DNA of 61,105 bases, from NCBI RefSeq assembly GCF_013415105.1, contig NZ_JACCDF010000019.1, forward strand, positions 1-61,105, read 5' to 3'. Position 1 is the stretch's first letter, and each line of letters begins with the position of its first letter. This document shows positions 18,880 through 28,372 of the stretch, piece by piece. This DNA is from Vreelandella salicampi (GTDB lineage: Bacteria; Pseudomonadota; Gammaproteobacteria; Pseudomonadales; Halomonadaceae). Both the position numbers and the translations under genes were made by a program. The notes beneath the pieces are model-generated. The model searched no databases, was not told where the DNA came from, and saw only the letters and a program-made list of their open reading frames with translations.

Positions 18880-21366
18880 TCAGCCGAAAACAACCTTGGC
18901 GACATCCTGATAGCGATCAGCAAAGTGCACCGTCACCCCTTCTGTCAGGTAGTCTGGCAGCTCATCGTAATCGCGACGGTTGGCTTCGGGCAGAATTACC
19001 TCGAAGATATCGCTGCGCCGGGCGGCGATCACTTTCTCGCGAATACCACCGACCGGCAGCACCTGTCCGGTAAGCGTTAACTCACCGGTCATCGCCAAGG
19101 GCCGGTTGATCGCCTCGTGCTTCGCCAAAGAGAGCAGCGCCGTGGTCATTGACACGCCAGCCGATGGGCCGTCTTTGGGGGTCGCCCCTTCGGGCACATG
19201 CAGGTGAACAAACGCCGAATCGAAGAAACCCGCATCGGCGCCGTACTCTTCCAAGTGGCCCAAGGTATAACTGTAGGCAATATTAGCCGACTCTTGCATC
19301 ACATCACCGAGTTTGCCGGTCAGTTTGAAGCCACGATCCAGCGAGTGCACCTTGGTCGCCTCAATCGGCAACGTAACGCCCCCCATGCTGGTCCAGGCAA
19401 GGCCCGTCACCACGCCTTCGCCCCTAAGCACCTTCTCTTTGCGGAAGATGGGTTTACCCAGAAACTCTTCTAAGTTATTCACCGACACTTTGACCGTTTC
19501 TTGCTCATTTTCGAGCATTTTCACGGCGGCTTTACGCACAATACGGTGTAGCTGTTTTTCTAACTGGCGCACACCTGCTTCACGTGCATAGCCCTCGATC
19601 ACCTGTTTCAGCGCCGCATCCGTCAGGTTGATACGCTTTTTACTCAAGTTATCGCGTTTCAACAGCTTCGGCCACAGATGATGCTTGGCAATCGCAACTT
19701 TCTCTTCGGCGATATAGCCTGAGAGACGAATCTGCTCCATGCGATCAAGAAGCGGCCCGGGGATCGAATCCAGCGTGTTCGCCGTACAGACGAACAATAC
19801 CTTCGAAAGATCCATGCGCACGTCTAGGTAGTGATCCAGGAAATCGACGTTCTGCTCAGGGTCAAGCACTTCCAACAGCGCAGAGGCCGGGTCGCCCTGG
19901 AACGATTGTCCCAATTTATCGACTTCATCAAGCATGATGACCGGATTTTGGACTTCGACTTCCTTAAACGCCTGCACCAACTTGCCGGGCATAGCACCGA
20001 TATAGGTGCGGCGATGGCCTTTTATTTCTGCCTCGTCGCGCATGCCGCCCACCGAGAAGCGATAAAACTTGCGCCCCAGTGCCTCGGCAATCGAGCGGCC
20101 GACAGAGGTTTTACCTACCCCTGGCGGGCCTACCAGCAGCACAATTGAGCCGCCCACGTCGCCTTTGAACGTGCCCTCGGCGAGAAACTCGATGATGCGC
20201 TCTTTCACATCCTTTAAGCCATCGTGGTCGCGGTCAAGCACCTCACGAGCATGGGGCAGATCCAGGTTGTCGTCGCTGGTCACGCCCCACGGCAGGCAGG
20301 TGAGCCAATCCAAATAGCCGCGTGTCGTGCCATACTCCGGCGAGCCCGTCTCCAGCACGCTGAGCTTGTGGAGCTCTTCGTCAATACGTTCCTGCACATG
20401 CTCGGGCACGGTCAGGTTTTCCAGCCGCGCGCGGAAGGTATCGACATCGTTTTCGCGGTCGTCCTTGGAAATTCCCAGTTCACGCTGGATGACCTTGAGC
20501 TGCTCACGCAGGAAGAACTCACGCTGACGCTCCTGCATCTGCGCGTTAACCTGCTCGCTGATTTCGCTTTGCAGCTGCGCCACATCGATCTCTTTGCGCA
20601 ACAGCGGCAACACTTTCTGCATGCGCTCGGCCACGGATAGCGTGGCGAGCACATCCTGAAGCGCCGGGCCTTTGGCCGAGGTAATCGCCGCGGCAAAGTC
20701 GGTCAACGGCCCCGGCTGATTCGGGCTGAAGCGGTTCAGATAGTGCTTGAGCTCTTCGCCATACAGCGGATTAATCGGCAGCAACTCTTTGATGCCGTTG
20801 ATAATCGCCATGGCATAGGCGCGGGTCTCTTCATTCTCGGCGTCAACCGGCTCTTTGGGGTAAGTAACCTCTACCAGGTAGGGCGGTTCTTTCGACAACC
20901 AGCGCTTGATTTTAAAGCGCTGCAACCCCTGGGCAATAAACTGAATCTGCTGGTCTTCGCTTTTGAGCTTATGCACTTTGACGGCGGTGCCGATCTCAGG
21001 AAAGCTATCGGCACTGAGCGAATCCACGCCTGCCTCACCGACAAACGCCACCCCAATCGTGTGATGTGGCGTGTTGCCCAGCCGACGCATTGTCTCTTCC
21101 CAGCGCTCGCGGTTAATCACCAACGGCTGCACTTGGGCAGGAAAGAAAGGGCGATTATGAATCGGTAACAGGTAAATGCGCTCTGGCAGCATGTCGCTTG
21201 CCGACACAATAGAGTGCACTTGCTCACCATCGGAGCGGTACTCTTCTTCGCTGCGTTCATGTTCCTGCTCGTAGGCGGAGGCCTCTTCTTCCGCTACCCA
21301 CGTTGGGGCTTCGTTTTCACTGTCGACGTCGTTATCAAATTCGTGGTCAAAATCCTGGTCGCTCAT
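18880..21366 (-). CDS. lon: Lon-family ATP-dependent protease (possibly the AsrA-type paralogue)
   Basis: This 828-residue LonA-type protease has an N-terminal substrate-binding domain, an AAA+ module with Walker A GPPGVGKTS and Walker B VIMLDEVDKLG, and a C-terminal serine-lysine protease domain with the catalytic serine in KDGPSAGVSM and lysine in GGIREKVIAARR. The first 60 residues are very acidic. The start ERIYLLPIHNRPFFPAQV, and the absence of clpX or hupB beside the gene, suggest the second Lon of pseudomonads and relatives (AsrA-like) rather than the canonical one. The ATG at 21366 follows GGGAGGG. A sigma-32-like promoter lies upstream. Paralogue assignment is inference. Confidence 0.9.
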   Translation of the reverse strand: MSDQDFDHEFDNDVDSENEAPTWVAEEEASAYEQEHERSEEEYRSDGEQVHSIVSASDMLPERIYLLPIHNRPFFPAQVQPLVINRERWEETMRRLGNTPHHTIGVAFVGEAGVDSLSADSFPEIGTAVKVHKLKSEDQQIQFIAQGLQRFKIKRWLSKEPPYLVEVTYPKEPVDAENEETRAYAMAIINGIKELLPINPLYGEELKHYLNRFSPNQPGPLTDFAAAITSAKGPALQDVLATLSVAERMQKVLPLLRKEIDVAQLQSEISEQVNAQMQERQREFFLREQLKVIQRELGISKDDRENDVDTFRARLENLTVPEHVQERIDEELHKLSVLETGSPEYGTTRGYLDWLTCLPWGVTSDDNLDLPHAREVLDRDHDGLKDVKERIIEFLAEGTFKGDVGGSIVLLVGPPGVGKTSVGRSIAEALGRKFYRFSVGGMRDEAEIKGHRRTYIGAMPGKLVQAFKEVEVQNPVIMLDEVDKLGQSFQGDPASALLEVLDPEQNVDFLDHYLDVRMDLSKVLFVCTANTLDSIPGPLLDRMEQIRLSGYIAEEKVAIAKHHLWPKLLKRDNLSKKRINLTDAALKQVIEGYAREAGVRQLEKQLHRIVRKAAVKMLENEQETVKVSVNNLEEFLGKPIFRKEKVLRGEGVVTGLAWTSMGGVTLPIEATKVHSLDRGFKLTGKLGDVMQESANIAYSYTLGHLEEYGADAGFFDSAFVHLHVPEGATPKDGPSAGVSMTTALLSLAKHEAINRPLAMTGELTLTGQVLPVGGIREKVIAARRSDIFEVILPEANRRDYDELPDYLTEGVTVHFADRYQDVAKVVFG

Positions 21367-21419
21367 GCGCCCTCCCTCGGAATCAGTGGCGACGTATGCG
21401 TCGCCAAGCATTGCCTAAG

Positions 21420-21448
21420 GAATGCGGGCAGTTGCGCAAAACTTCAAG
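21420..21448 (-). promoter_or_regulatory. Sigma-32-like heat-shock promoter for the Lon-family gene
   Basis: On the minus strand CTTGAAG (21448-21442), a 14-base spacer and CCGCATTC (21427-21420) match the heat-shock consensus CTTGAAA...CCCCATnT with one mismatch in the first box and a few in the second. It places transcription start about 45 bases before the ATG. The match is by eye. Confidence 0.5.
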
Positions 21449-21478
21449 GCGGAAGGCCCAAGTGTGTGCCCAATGCGA

Positions 21479-22726
21479 CTAGAAATCGGGGAGCGGGCGT
21501 CCGTTCACCCGCCACTTTCCCTGAATCAGGTCAAACGTGAGTGAGCGCGTACTTAGGGGAAGCCCCAGCCACAACGCAACGACAGGCGGCGCATTGTCCC
21601 AGGTGATATCGCCTTCGAAGTGAGAACGCCAACGTGACGGCATCGGCTGACGCGATGCGTCGATTAAGCTAAGCTCATCTAAGCGGCGAGAATCAAAAAA
21701 TAGCGCGCCATCGGCATCGATATCGATACCCAAAAGCGGGCTTTGCATATCGATGGCGTGAATATCCAACCGCGGTGACTCTTTCAGCGTTTGCAAAAGG
21801 TTAGGTTCAAGACGCGCTAACAGCCCCTCTTCCACCGGCATATCGACGCTTCCTCGCGCGGCTTCCTGACGCAGCTGGGCAATTACCTCGCGAACGGCAT
21901 CGGCGTCAATGCGGGAAAGTTCCGCCGCTATCCGCCCGCGTAGTATCGGCGCCTGTGGCGCCTCATCGCCCAAAATGGCGTCGCCAACAATGAGCTCGCT
22001 AGCAATGCGCAACTCTTGTTCATCAAGCACCATATCGCTTTTCAGTTCGAGTGGCGCCACCGTGAGATTAAGCTCAGGGTGGATAAGCGATAACGACTCA
22101 ACCCGCAGTTGGTCATGCTGGTTAAAGTGGTAGGCATCCTGCGTGTAGGTATAGCGGCTCTCTAGCACACTAGGCCCGAGCACCAAACGGGCGTCACGAT
22201 CTCTTAGCACCAACTCATTGAATAAGCCGCGCAGACGCCAATCGCCAAACACGCCCTCTAAGCGCACACGTGCTCCGCGCACCTCCAGGTAACGGCCATC
22301 TTGTTCGATCACAAGCGGCGCCAGCGCCAGGCGTAACTCCGTGTGTCCGCTTAAGGTGTGATAGCGCCCCTGCCAGCGGGGCGCAGAAGGCACCGACACA
22401 TCGCCGACAGCACGCTGCAAAGCGGTGTCTAACCGCGGCAGGAGGGTTCCTTCAATATCGGTATTCAAAATACCATGGCGAGCACGGTATGAGACCTGCA
22501 GCCGCCATGGGCGACCGAGTAGCGGGGAAAGGAGGATCTTACCGTGAGACGTCAGCCAGCCAGCATCACTTTCGGTGCGCTGCACATGCCACTCGCCGCG
22601 GGCTTCTAAGTCTTCAAGCGCTTGATGCATACTGCGCTCAAACAAGATGCTTGATAGTAACTGAGCGGCCATCCACACCACGACCACCACCGCAATGGCC
22701 GGGACAATGAGTCGTTCCTTGCGCAT
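21479..22726 (-). CDS. DUF945 family protein (YdgA-like)
   Basis: This 415-residue protein has one N-terminal membrane anchor (residues 8-28) and a long beta-rich domain, SDAGWLTSHGKILLSP being the DUF945 signature region near residue 52. E. coli YdgA belongs to this family; its function is not established. The remainder is likely periplasmic. It lies 53 bases after pgpA and 112 bases before the Lon-family gene, and may be the last member of the nrdR-rib-nusB-thiL-pgpA transcript. The start is the ATG at 22726. Confidence 0.8.
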   Translation of the reverse strand: MRKERLIVPAIAVVVVVWMAAQLLSSILFERSMHQALEDLEARGEWHVQRTESDAGWLTSHGKILLSPLLGRPWRLQVSYRARHGILNTDIEGTLLPRLDTALQRAVGDVSVPSAPRWQGRYHTLSGHTELRLALAPLVIEQDGRYLEVRGARVRLEGVFGDWRLRGLFNELVLRDRDARLVLGPSVLESRYTYTQDAYHFNQHDQLRVESLSLIHPELNLTVAPLELKSDMVLDEQELRIASELIVGDAILGDEAPQAPILRGRIAAELSRIDADAVREVIAQLRQEAARGSVDMPVEEGLLARLEPNLLQTLKESPRLDIHAIDMQSPLLGIDIDADGALFFDSRRLDELSLIDASRQPMPSRWRSHFEGDITWDNAPPVVALWLGLPLSTRSLTFDLIQGKWRVNGRPLPDF

Positions 22727-22779
22727 GGTGCTACTCCCTGACGCACACCTCTAAAAACACGGCCTGAGCAGAAAGCCCA

Positions 22780-23253
22780 TTAATGCAGCCAGAACCAAAG
22801 GTGCATCGTACTCCAAGCGTATAACCCTGCCATTACATCATCAATCATAATGCCGAAACCGCCGGCAACGCGGCGATCCGCCCAGCGAATCGGCCACGGT
22901 TTAAATACATCAAATACGCGGAAGACAACAAATCCCCAAAGCGCGGCTTCCCAAGAGAACGGTACCGCTGCCATGGTGATCCAATAGCCGACGAACTCAT
23001 CCCACACAATACCGGAGTGATCGTGCACGCCCAGATCATGAGACGTTTTATCGCACAGCCAAACGCCTACCACAAAGGCGACAAGAACAATTCCCAAGTA
23101 CCAGTCTAGCGGCAAATCCGCCATGAGCCAGAAGAAAGGAATCGCGGCCAAGGTACCAAACGTCCCCGGTGCAAAAGGCACGGCGCCACTGCCCAATCCA
23201 AAGGCAAAAAAGTGCGTAGGACGTCGCCAAACGCTAGACGGCGATTTATTCAT
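22780..23253 (-). CDS. pgpA: Phosphatidylglycerophosphatase A
   Basis: PgpA removes phosphate from phosphatidylglycerophosphate to make phosphatidylglycerol in the inner membrane. The 157-residue product has the signature GLGSGAVPFAPGTFGT near the N-terminus, the acidic WDEFVGYW motif, FRVFDVFKPWPIRW and the C-terminal IMIDDVMAG. The ATG at 23253 follows GGGAGGGG, and the reading frame overlaps the end of thiL by 8 bases. The thiL-pgpA pair downstream of nusB is the usual gammaproteobacterial order. Confidence 0.93.
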   Translation of the reverse strand: MNKSPSSVWRRPTHFFAFGLGSGAVPFAPGTFGTLAAIPFFWLMADLPLDWYLGIVLVAFVVGVWLCDKTSHDLGVHDHSGIVWDEFVGYWITMAAVPFSWEAALWGFVVFRVFDVFKPWPIRWADRRVAGGFGIMIDDVMAGLYAWSTMHLWFWLH

Positions 23254-24259
23254 GCGCCCCTCCCCCACGGTTCCCCGGCCGATAACGGCCTGATGCCGAT
23301 TGCTCAACAAAGTGTTGCCACCCAGTTTTGGCTTCAGTAGGCACACCACTCACACCGAGCTCTTCCACACATCGCCCGATGGCGGTAAGCGTAACATTCA
23401 GCGGCGCCAGGGCAGCTTCAGCCTGCGCCCAGTGTGCCTGAGGAACCGTGACCAGCAGCTCATAGTCGTCGCCACCCGACAGCGCTGCCTGCAGGGCTTG
23501 CTGTGGGCCTAAGGCGTCCACCAGCCCCTCGGCAAGCGGAATAGCGTCGGCGTCAAGCACCGCACCCACGCCAGAGGCCTCGCGAAGATGCGTCAGATCC
23601 GCAAGTAAACCATCGGAAATATCCAACGCACTCGACGCGATCTCCCGTAGCGCTCGACCCGCGGCAAGGCGTGGCACTGGCAGCAAGTAACGCGCCAACA
23701 GTGGATGCGTCAGATCGCGTTCACCTTGTTGCCATAGTGCTAAACCGCCGCCTCCACCGCCTAACGCGCCAGTCACCGCGATCACATCGCCTGCCTGTGC
23801 GCCGCTACGCGTTAGCGCGCAACCGCTAGGCACTTCCCCCATGACGGTAACGCCGACCGATAAGCTGCCAGACGTGACATCACCGCCGACCAGCGTCGTC
23901 TCGTGCTGATCACACAGGGCGAGAAACCCTTGCGCAAACGCCTGCAACCAGGTACTAACGACCTCGTCGTCACCTAAGCGCTGCTGATCGAGCGTGAGCG
24001 CCATTAAGCACCAACGCGAATCTGCTCCCATCGCCGCCAGATCAGACAGCGCGACCGCCAAGGCGCGATGACCTATCGCCTTAGCTGGCGCGTCTGGCGG
24101 AAAGTGAACGTTCACCACGGACGTATCAACGCTGACAACCAGCTGCTGCCCGGTCGCGGGTGTCAGCAATGCCGCATCGTCACCCCCACCCAAGGCCACA
24201 CCATGACCTTGGGCTAAGGGGGTAAAGTAACGCTGAATTAGATCGAATTCGGCAAGCAC
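23246..24259 (-). CDS. thiL: Thiamine-monophosphate kinase
   Basis: ThiL phosphorylates thiamine monophosphate to the active cofactor thiamine diphosphate. The 337-residue sequence shows the family motifs GGGDDAALL, SVDTSVVNVHFP, the DLAAMGA loop, GGDVTSG, and the GGDDYELL motif near residue 262. It starts at GTG 24259 (MLAEFDLI) behind AAGGGG. A Gly-rich stretch (ALGGGGGGLALW) sits mid-protein. The gene lies 40 bases after nusB and overlaps pgpA. Confidence 0.93.
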   Translation of the reverse strand: MLAEFDLIQRYFTPLAQGHGVALGGGDDAALLTPATGQQLVVSVDTSVVNVHFPPDAPAKAIGHRALAVALSDLAAMGADSRWCLMALTLDQQRLGDDEVVSTWLQAFAQGFLALCDQHETTLVGGDVTSGSLSVGVTVMGEVPSGCALTRSGAQAGDVIAVTGALGGGGGGLALWQQGERDLTHPLLARYLLPVPRLAAGRALREIASSALDISDGLLADLTHLREASGVGAVLDADAIPLAEGLVDALGPQQALQAALSGGDDYELLVTVPQAHWAQAEAALAPLNVTLTAIGRCVEELGVSGVPTEAKTGWQHFVEQSASGRYRPGNRGGGAHE

Positions 24260-24299
24260 ACAGGCCCCTTAACGCGATAGGTAGCCGTCACGGACGCTC

Positions 24300-24797
24300 T
24301 CATTGGCGACGCGCGACAACCTCGGCACTGCGCAAGCGGTTCGCCAGCTTATCCAGAATGCCGTTCACGTATTTATGCCCATCGGTGGCGCCAAACGATT
24401 TAGCCAGCTCCACACCTTCATTAATGACCACACGGTAAGGCACCTCCAGACGACGCGAGAGCTCGTAGGCACCTAAGCGCAGGATTGCCAATTCAACGGC
24501 GTCCAGATCTTCCAAGCGGCGATCAAGCAGCGGCGCGATATCACGATCCAGCTCGTCCTTGAAGCGCGCCACGTTGTGCAAAAGCTCATGGAACAGCGCC
24601 TTATCGGCGATTTCCATCACCTTGGCCCAATTCTCGTAATCTTCCAGGTCGTCGTCGGGCTTCTGGCTACGGAATTCCGATTCAATCGCGGTCATGGATT
24701 TGTGGGTCATTTGCCACTGATAAAGCCCCTGCACGGCCAGCTCGCGCGCCGCGTGGCGGCTTTCTTGCGCCCGAGAAGGCTTGCGCTGCTGACTCAT
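24300..24797 (-). CDS. nusB: Transcription antitermination factor NusB
   Basis: NusB binds boxA RNA with NusE (S10) for rRNA antitermination. The 165-residue all-helical protein has the expected motifs [35 protein letters not shown] and [31 protein letters not shown]. The ATG overlaps the ribH stop by four bases (ATGA), a coupling common to ribH-nusB pairs. Confidence 0.95.
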   Translation of the reverse strand: MSQQRKPSRAQESRHAARELAVQGLYQWQMTHKSMTAIESEFRSQKPDDDLEDYENWAKVMEIADKALFHELLHNVARFKDELDRDIAPLLDRRLEDLDAVELAILRLGAYELSRRLEVPYRVVINEGVELAKSFGATDGHKYVNGILDKLANRLRSAEVVARRQ

Positions 24798-25282
24798 TGC
24801 CCGGCCTCCGGGGAAAGCGCACGTAACAGTGACACCATTTCCATCGCCGCCATCGCCGCTTCGGTACCTTTGTTGCCGGCTTTAGTGCCCGCACGTTCAA
24901 TGGCTTGCTCAATCGACTCGACCGTCAGTACACCATTGGCGACCGGCGTATCAAACTCCAGCTGGAGGTTGTTCATCGCCGAATTACAGCCACCGGCGAC
25001 GTATTCAAAGTGCGGTGTGCCACCGCGGATCACGGCCCCTAGGGCGATGACTGCATCAGGGCGGCTCACTTTCAGCACTTTCTTCACCGCCAAAGGCAGC
25101 TCCCACGCACCGGGGACATGCACGATTTGAATCTGCTCGGAATCGACGCCGTGACGCACCAGACTATCCACGGCACCTTCAACCAAGCTATCGACCACGT
25201 GATGGTTAAAGCGCCCCACCACGAGGACATAGCGGCCATTAACGTCGAAAAAGTTACCTTCTACTTGCGAGAGGGGTTCCAT
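24794..25282 (-). CDS. ribH: 6,7-dimethyl-8-ribityllumazine synthase
   Basis: RibH condenses the ribBA and ribD products into lumazine, the penultimate step of riboflavin synthesis. The 162-residue protein contains [43 protein letters not shown] and GVLTVE, all core lumazine synthase motifs with the catalytic His in TPHFEYV. The ATG at 25282 overlaps the ribBA stop (TGATG); a TTG one codon earlier is weaker. Confidence 0.95.
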   Translation of the reverse strand: MEPLSQVEGNFFDVNGRYVLVVGRFNHHVVDSLVEGAVDSLVRHGVDSEQIQIVHVPGAWELPLAVKKVLKVSRPDAVIALGAVIRGGTPHFEYVAGGCNSAMNNLQLEFDTPVANGVLTVESIEQAIERAGTKAGNKGTEAAMAAMEMVSLLRALSPEAGQ

Positions 25283-26469
25283 CAATCTGTTCCTGCTGAA
25301 ATAGAGTGCTGCTGAGAAGTCGACTCACCAGTGGCATCCGTTGGGCTTAGTCGCTCCACGACTTCCAAATCAAAGCCTGAAAGCGCGGAGAATTTCCACG
25401 GCGAGCTCAATAGTCGCATTTTACCCACGCCCAAGTGGCGCAAAATCTGCGAGCCCGTGCCAATGGTCAAATAGTTACCCGCGCCATCAGAATCGCTGGT
25501 ACGCGGCTGACGCACACGATCTAAGAAAATATCTAGCTGATCTTTCAAATCTTGATGCGGACGCGCATCGTCAATCAAGACAAAAACACCGGGCTCGGCG
25601 CTGGCAATTTCCGCCAGGGCACGCTGGGCATCCCAGCGGTGCTTGCCGTCTTTTAACAGACCCATCACATCGTGCAGCGTATCCGCTAAGTGCACGCGTA
25701 CGGTCGTCGGTTGATCGGCGGTAGGCTGACCGTTCACCAGCGCCAAATGGTGAGCGCCTTGAATACGGTCGCGAAAGACATGCAGCATCATGTCGCCATG
25801 AGCGGTGCTTTGCGGCAACGCCTCGACGTGATCCACGGTCTGCTCGTTAACGATGCGGTAGTGGATCAAATCGGCGATAGTGCCCATTTTGATGCCGTGC
25901 TCTTTGGCAAACGCCTCAAGCTCCGGTCGGCGCGCCATGCTGCCATCATCGTTCATGATTTCGCAGATCACACCGCTCGGGTCGCAGCCGGCAAGCGAAG
26001 CCAAATCACACGCCGCTTCGGTATGACCCGCTCGACGCAGCACGCCACCCGGCTCCGCCATCAGCGGGAAAATATGCCCCGGCTGAACAATATCGGCAGC
26101 CGTGGCATTCGGGGCGACAGCCGCTTGCACGGTGCGTGCACGATCAGCCGCGGAAATACCGGTTGTTACCCCGGTAGTCGCTTCAATCGAAAGCGTGAAT
26201 TTGGTACCAAAGCCCGAGCCGTTATCGCTCACCATTAGTGGCAGATTCAGCTGCTCGCAACGGTGGCGCGTCATTGGCAGGCAAATCAGCCCACGGGCAT
26301 GACGTGCCATGAAGTTGATATGCTCGGCCTGGACTTTCTCCGCGGCCATGATGATATCACCTTCGTTTTCTCGATCCTCGTCGTCCATGAGGATCACCAT
26401 TTTGCCTTGGCGAATGTCGTCTACCAAGTCAGCGATGGGGGCCAGACCCCCGGAGGAGGAGTGCGCCAT
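25282..26469 (-). CDS. ribBA: 3,4-dihydroxy-2-butanone 4-phosphate synthase with degenerate GTP cyclohydrolase II domain
   Basis: The N-terminal half (to about residue 200) is an intact RibB domain: [17 protein letters not shown], the catalytic [13 protein letters not shown] and the [15 protein letters not shown] region. It turns ribulose 5-phosphate into the four-carbon riboflavin precursor. The C-terminal half has the fold and length of RibA but lacks the three zinc cysteines (no CHSEC...C-D-C motif), so it should not hydrolyse GTP. This resembles the RibBX proteins of pseudomonads. The ATG at 26469 (MAHSSSGG) follows GGAG. A separate ribA must exist elsewhere in the genome. Confidence 0.9.
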   Translation of the reverse strand: MAHSSSGGLAPIADLVDDIRQGKMVILMDDEDRENEGDIIMAAEKVQAEHINFMARHARGLICLPMTRHRCEQLNLPLMVSDNGSGFGTKFTLSIEATTGVTTGISAADRARTVQAAVAPNATAADIVQPGHIFPLMAEPGGVLRRAGHTEAACDLASLAGCDPSGVICEIMNDDGSMARRPELEAFAKEHGIKMGTIADLIHYRIVNEQTVDHVEALPQSTAHGDMMLHVFRDRIQGAHHLALVNGQPTADQPTTVRVHLADTLHDVMGLLKDGKHRWDAQRALAEIASAEPGVFVLIDDARPHQDLKDQLDIFLDRVRQPRTSDSDGAGNYLTIGTGSQILRHLGVGKMRLLSSPWKFSALSGFDLEVVERLSPTDATGESTSQQHSISAGTD

Positions 26470-26539
26470 GGAATCTCCAAGTCTGTGTCGCATTGCGTGC
26501 GATTTCGCGCGTCAGGGTACCTTGGTATGACTGACGGCG

Positions 26540-27673
26540 CTAGTCACGAACCGGGGAGGCGACAATTCGCCAGTCCTGCCCCACCGCGCGAATATCGTGA
26601 ATGGTCAGCCGACGCTGGTCGGCCATTTTACTCAAGCCCGGCAGGGCAAACAGCGGCCGCGCTTCACCGCCTAAGAGTGTCGGTGCGACAAAAAGCTGCA
26701 TCTCGTCCACCACATCGGCGGCCAGCATGGCGCCAGCGAGCGTGGCACCGGTTTCCACCAGCAGCTCGTTAACCTGCTCATTTTCAGCCAACCAACTAAG
26801 CATCTGACGCAGATCGATACGCCCCCCTTCCGCAGCCGGAAGTACTTGCACGTCAGCCCCCGCTTGTTCGAGCTTGGTGCGTTTTTCCGGCGCGTGAGCA
26901 GCCGTGGTGAGGATTAGCGTTCGCCCGGGGGCAGACAAACAGGCAGCGGCGAGCGGTAAGCGCAAGCGCGTATCCAAAATCACCCGCAACGGTTGGCGCA
27001 GCACGACTTCGTCGGCGTTAGGCAACTGAAGCTGCTCGGCACGCAGCGTTAAGCGTGAATCGTCCATAATGACAGACTCCACGCCGCTTAACACCGCACT
27101 CGAGCGGGCACGTAAGCGCTGCACGTGACGGCGCGCCTCTGGGCCGGTGATCCACTGCGATTCACCGGAACCCATCGCGGTTCGGCCATCCAAGCTCATC
27201 GCCATTTTCAGCCGCACGAAGGGGCGTTTATGCGCCATACGCGCGATAAAGCCTGGGTTAAGCTGCCGTGCATCGTCCGCTAATAACCCGACATCGACCT
27301 GAATCCCCGCCTCTTCCAGCAGGCGAATGCCGCGACCACTGACCTGCGGATTCGGGTCCACCATCGCCACCACCACGCGGGCAACCTTCGCCTCCGCCAG
27401 CGCCAATGCACAGGGGCCGGTGCGTCCGGTGTGGGAACAAGGCTCTAAGGTGACATACACGGTAGCGCCCTCGGCGTTTGTGCCCGCCGCCACAAGGGCA
27501 TGAATTTCCGCGTGGGGCTCGCCCGCCCGCACATGAAAGCCCTCGCCGACCACCGCAGCATGGCGCACGATTACGCAGCCCACGCGAGGGTTCGGGTCGG
27601 TGGTATAAAGGCCACGCTCGGCTAAATGCAGCGCACGCGCCATGTAGTGATGGTCATCGGGTGTAAACGGCAT
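26540..27673 (-). CDS. ribD: Bifunctional diaminohydroxyphosphoribosylaminopyrimidine deaminase / reductase
   Basis: RibD carries out two consecutive riboflavin steps. The N-terminal deaminase has the zinc site GEPHAEIHAL and TLEPCSHTGRTGPC near residues 50-87; the reductase half (from about 150) has RPFVRLKMAMSLDGRTAM and the NADPH-binding ELLVETGATLAGAML. At 377 residues it is full length. It lies 20 bases after nrdR. In most gammaproteobacteria ribE follows; here ribBA comes next after 70 bases. Confidence 0.95.
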   Translation of the reverse strand: MPFTPDDHHYMARALHLAERGLYTTDPNPRVGCVIVRHAAVVGEGFHVRAGEPHAEIHALVAAGTNAEGATVYVTLEPCSHTGRTGPCALALAEAKVARVVVAMVDPNPQVSGRGIRLLEEAGIQVDVGLLADDARQLNPGFIARMAHKRPFVRLKMAMSLDGRTAMGSGESQWITGPEARRHVQRLRARSSAVLSGVESVIMDDSRLTLRAEQLQLPNADEVVLRQPLRVILDTRLRLPLAAACLSAPGRTLILTTAAHAPEKRTKLEQAGADVQVLPAAEGGRIDLRQMLSWLAENEQVNELLVETGATLAGAMLAADVVDEMQLFVAPTLLGGEARPLFALPGLSKMADQRRLTIHDIRAVGQDWRIVASPVRD

Positions 27674-27693
27674 CGGCGAGAGCGCCCTTTAGG

Positions 27694-28149
27694 TCAAGGT
27701 TCTTGCGAAAGGCGGTCGATTTCGGCACGAAATTCGTCCAAATCTTGAAACTTGCGGTATACCGAGGCAAAGCGGATATACGCCACTTGGTCTAACTGCT
27801 TGAGCGCCTGCATCACCGACTCGCCGATTTCCCGCGCATTGATTTCCCGATCCCCTCGGGCGCGCAACGTTTGGCGAATACGCTCAACCGCCGTTTCGAT
27901 GGCCTCCGCGCTGACCGGGCGTTTTTCCAGGGCGCGCAACATCCCCGCGCGCAATTTCTGCTCGTCAAAGGACTCGCGCGAACCGTCAGATTTTACCACG
28001 CGCGGCATGATCAGCTCGGCCGTTTCGTAGGTAGTGAAACGCTCATGGCAAGCCGCGCATTGGCGGCGACGGCGCACTTGATCACCATCCGCCACCAAAC
28101 GGGAGTCTGTCACTCGGGTATCGTTAGCACCACAAAAGGGGCAATGCAT
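27694..28149 (-). CDS. nrdR: Transcriptional repressor NrdR
   Basis: NrdR senses ATP/dATP and represses ribonucleotide reductase genes. The 151-residue protein has the zinc ribbon (CPFC and CAAC pairs at residues 3/6 and 31/34) and an ATP-cone domain from about residue 49 ([19 protein letters not shown]). It is the first gene of the riboflavin-nusB-thiL-pgpA operon. Divergent from dsbG across 223 bases. A 6-bp inverted repeat CGTTAC (28186) / GTAACG (28212) lies just upstream of its start. Confidence 0.95.
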   Translation of the reverse strand: MHCPFCGANDTRVTDSRLVADGDQVRRRRQCAACHERFTTYETAELIMPRVVKSDGSRESFDEQKLRAGMLRALEKRPVSAEAIETAVERIRQTLRARGDREINAREIGESVMQALKQLDQVAYIRFASVYRKFQDLDEFRAEIDRLSQEP

Positions 28150-28372
28150 TGGGTTGACCTGTTGTCAGGCGTGTTAAAAAGCATACGTTACGATTTATTC
28201 TATAACGCATTGTAACGACTTAAGCGGCTGGATTCATACAAACAGGGCCAAACGCTTTCTTCACAACGTCTTCGTGGCACTAATCCGCGGCTAATCTTCG
28301 CTTGAGATAATTCGTTTATACTCCTTCGCCACCCCAACCGTCACGCAAGCTCTCCACGCTCAAGAGGACACT

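Noticed and set aside
26470..26539. Possible FMN riboswitch before ribBA
   Set aside because: The gap is only 70 bases and shows none of the conserved RFN element helices.
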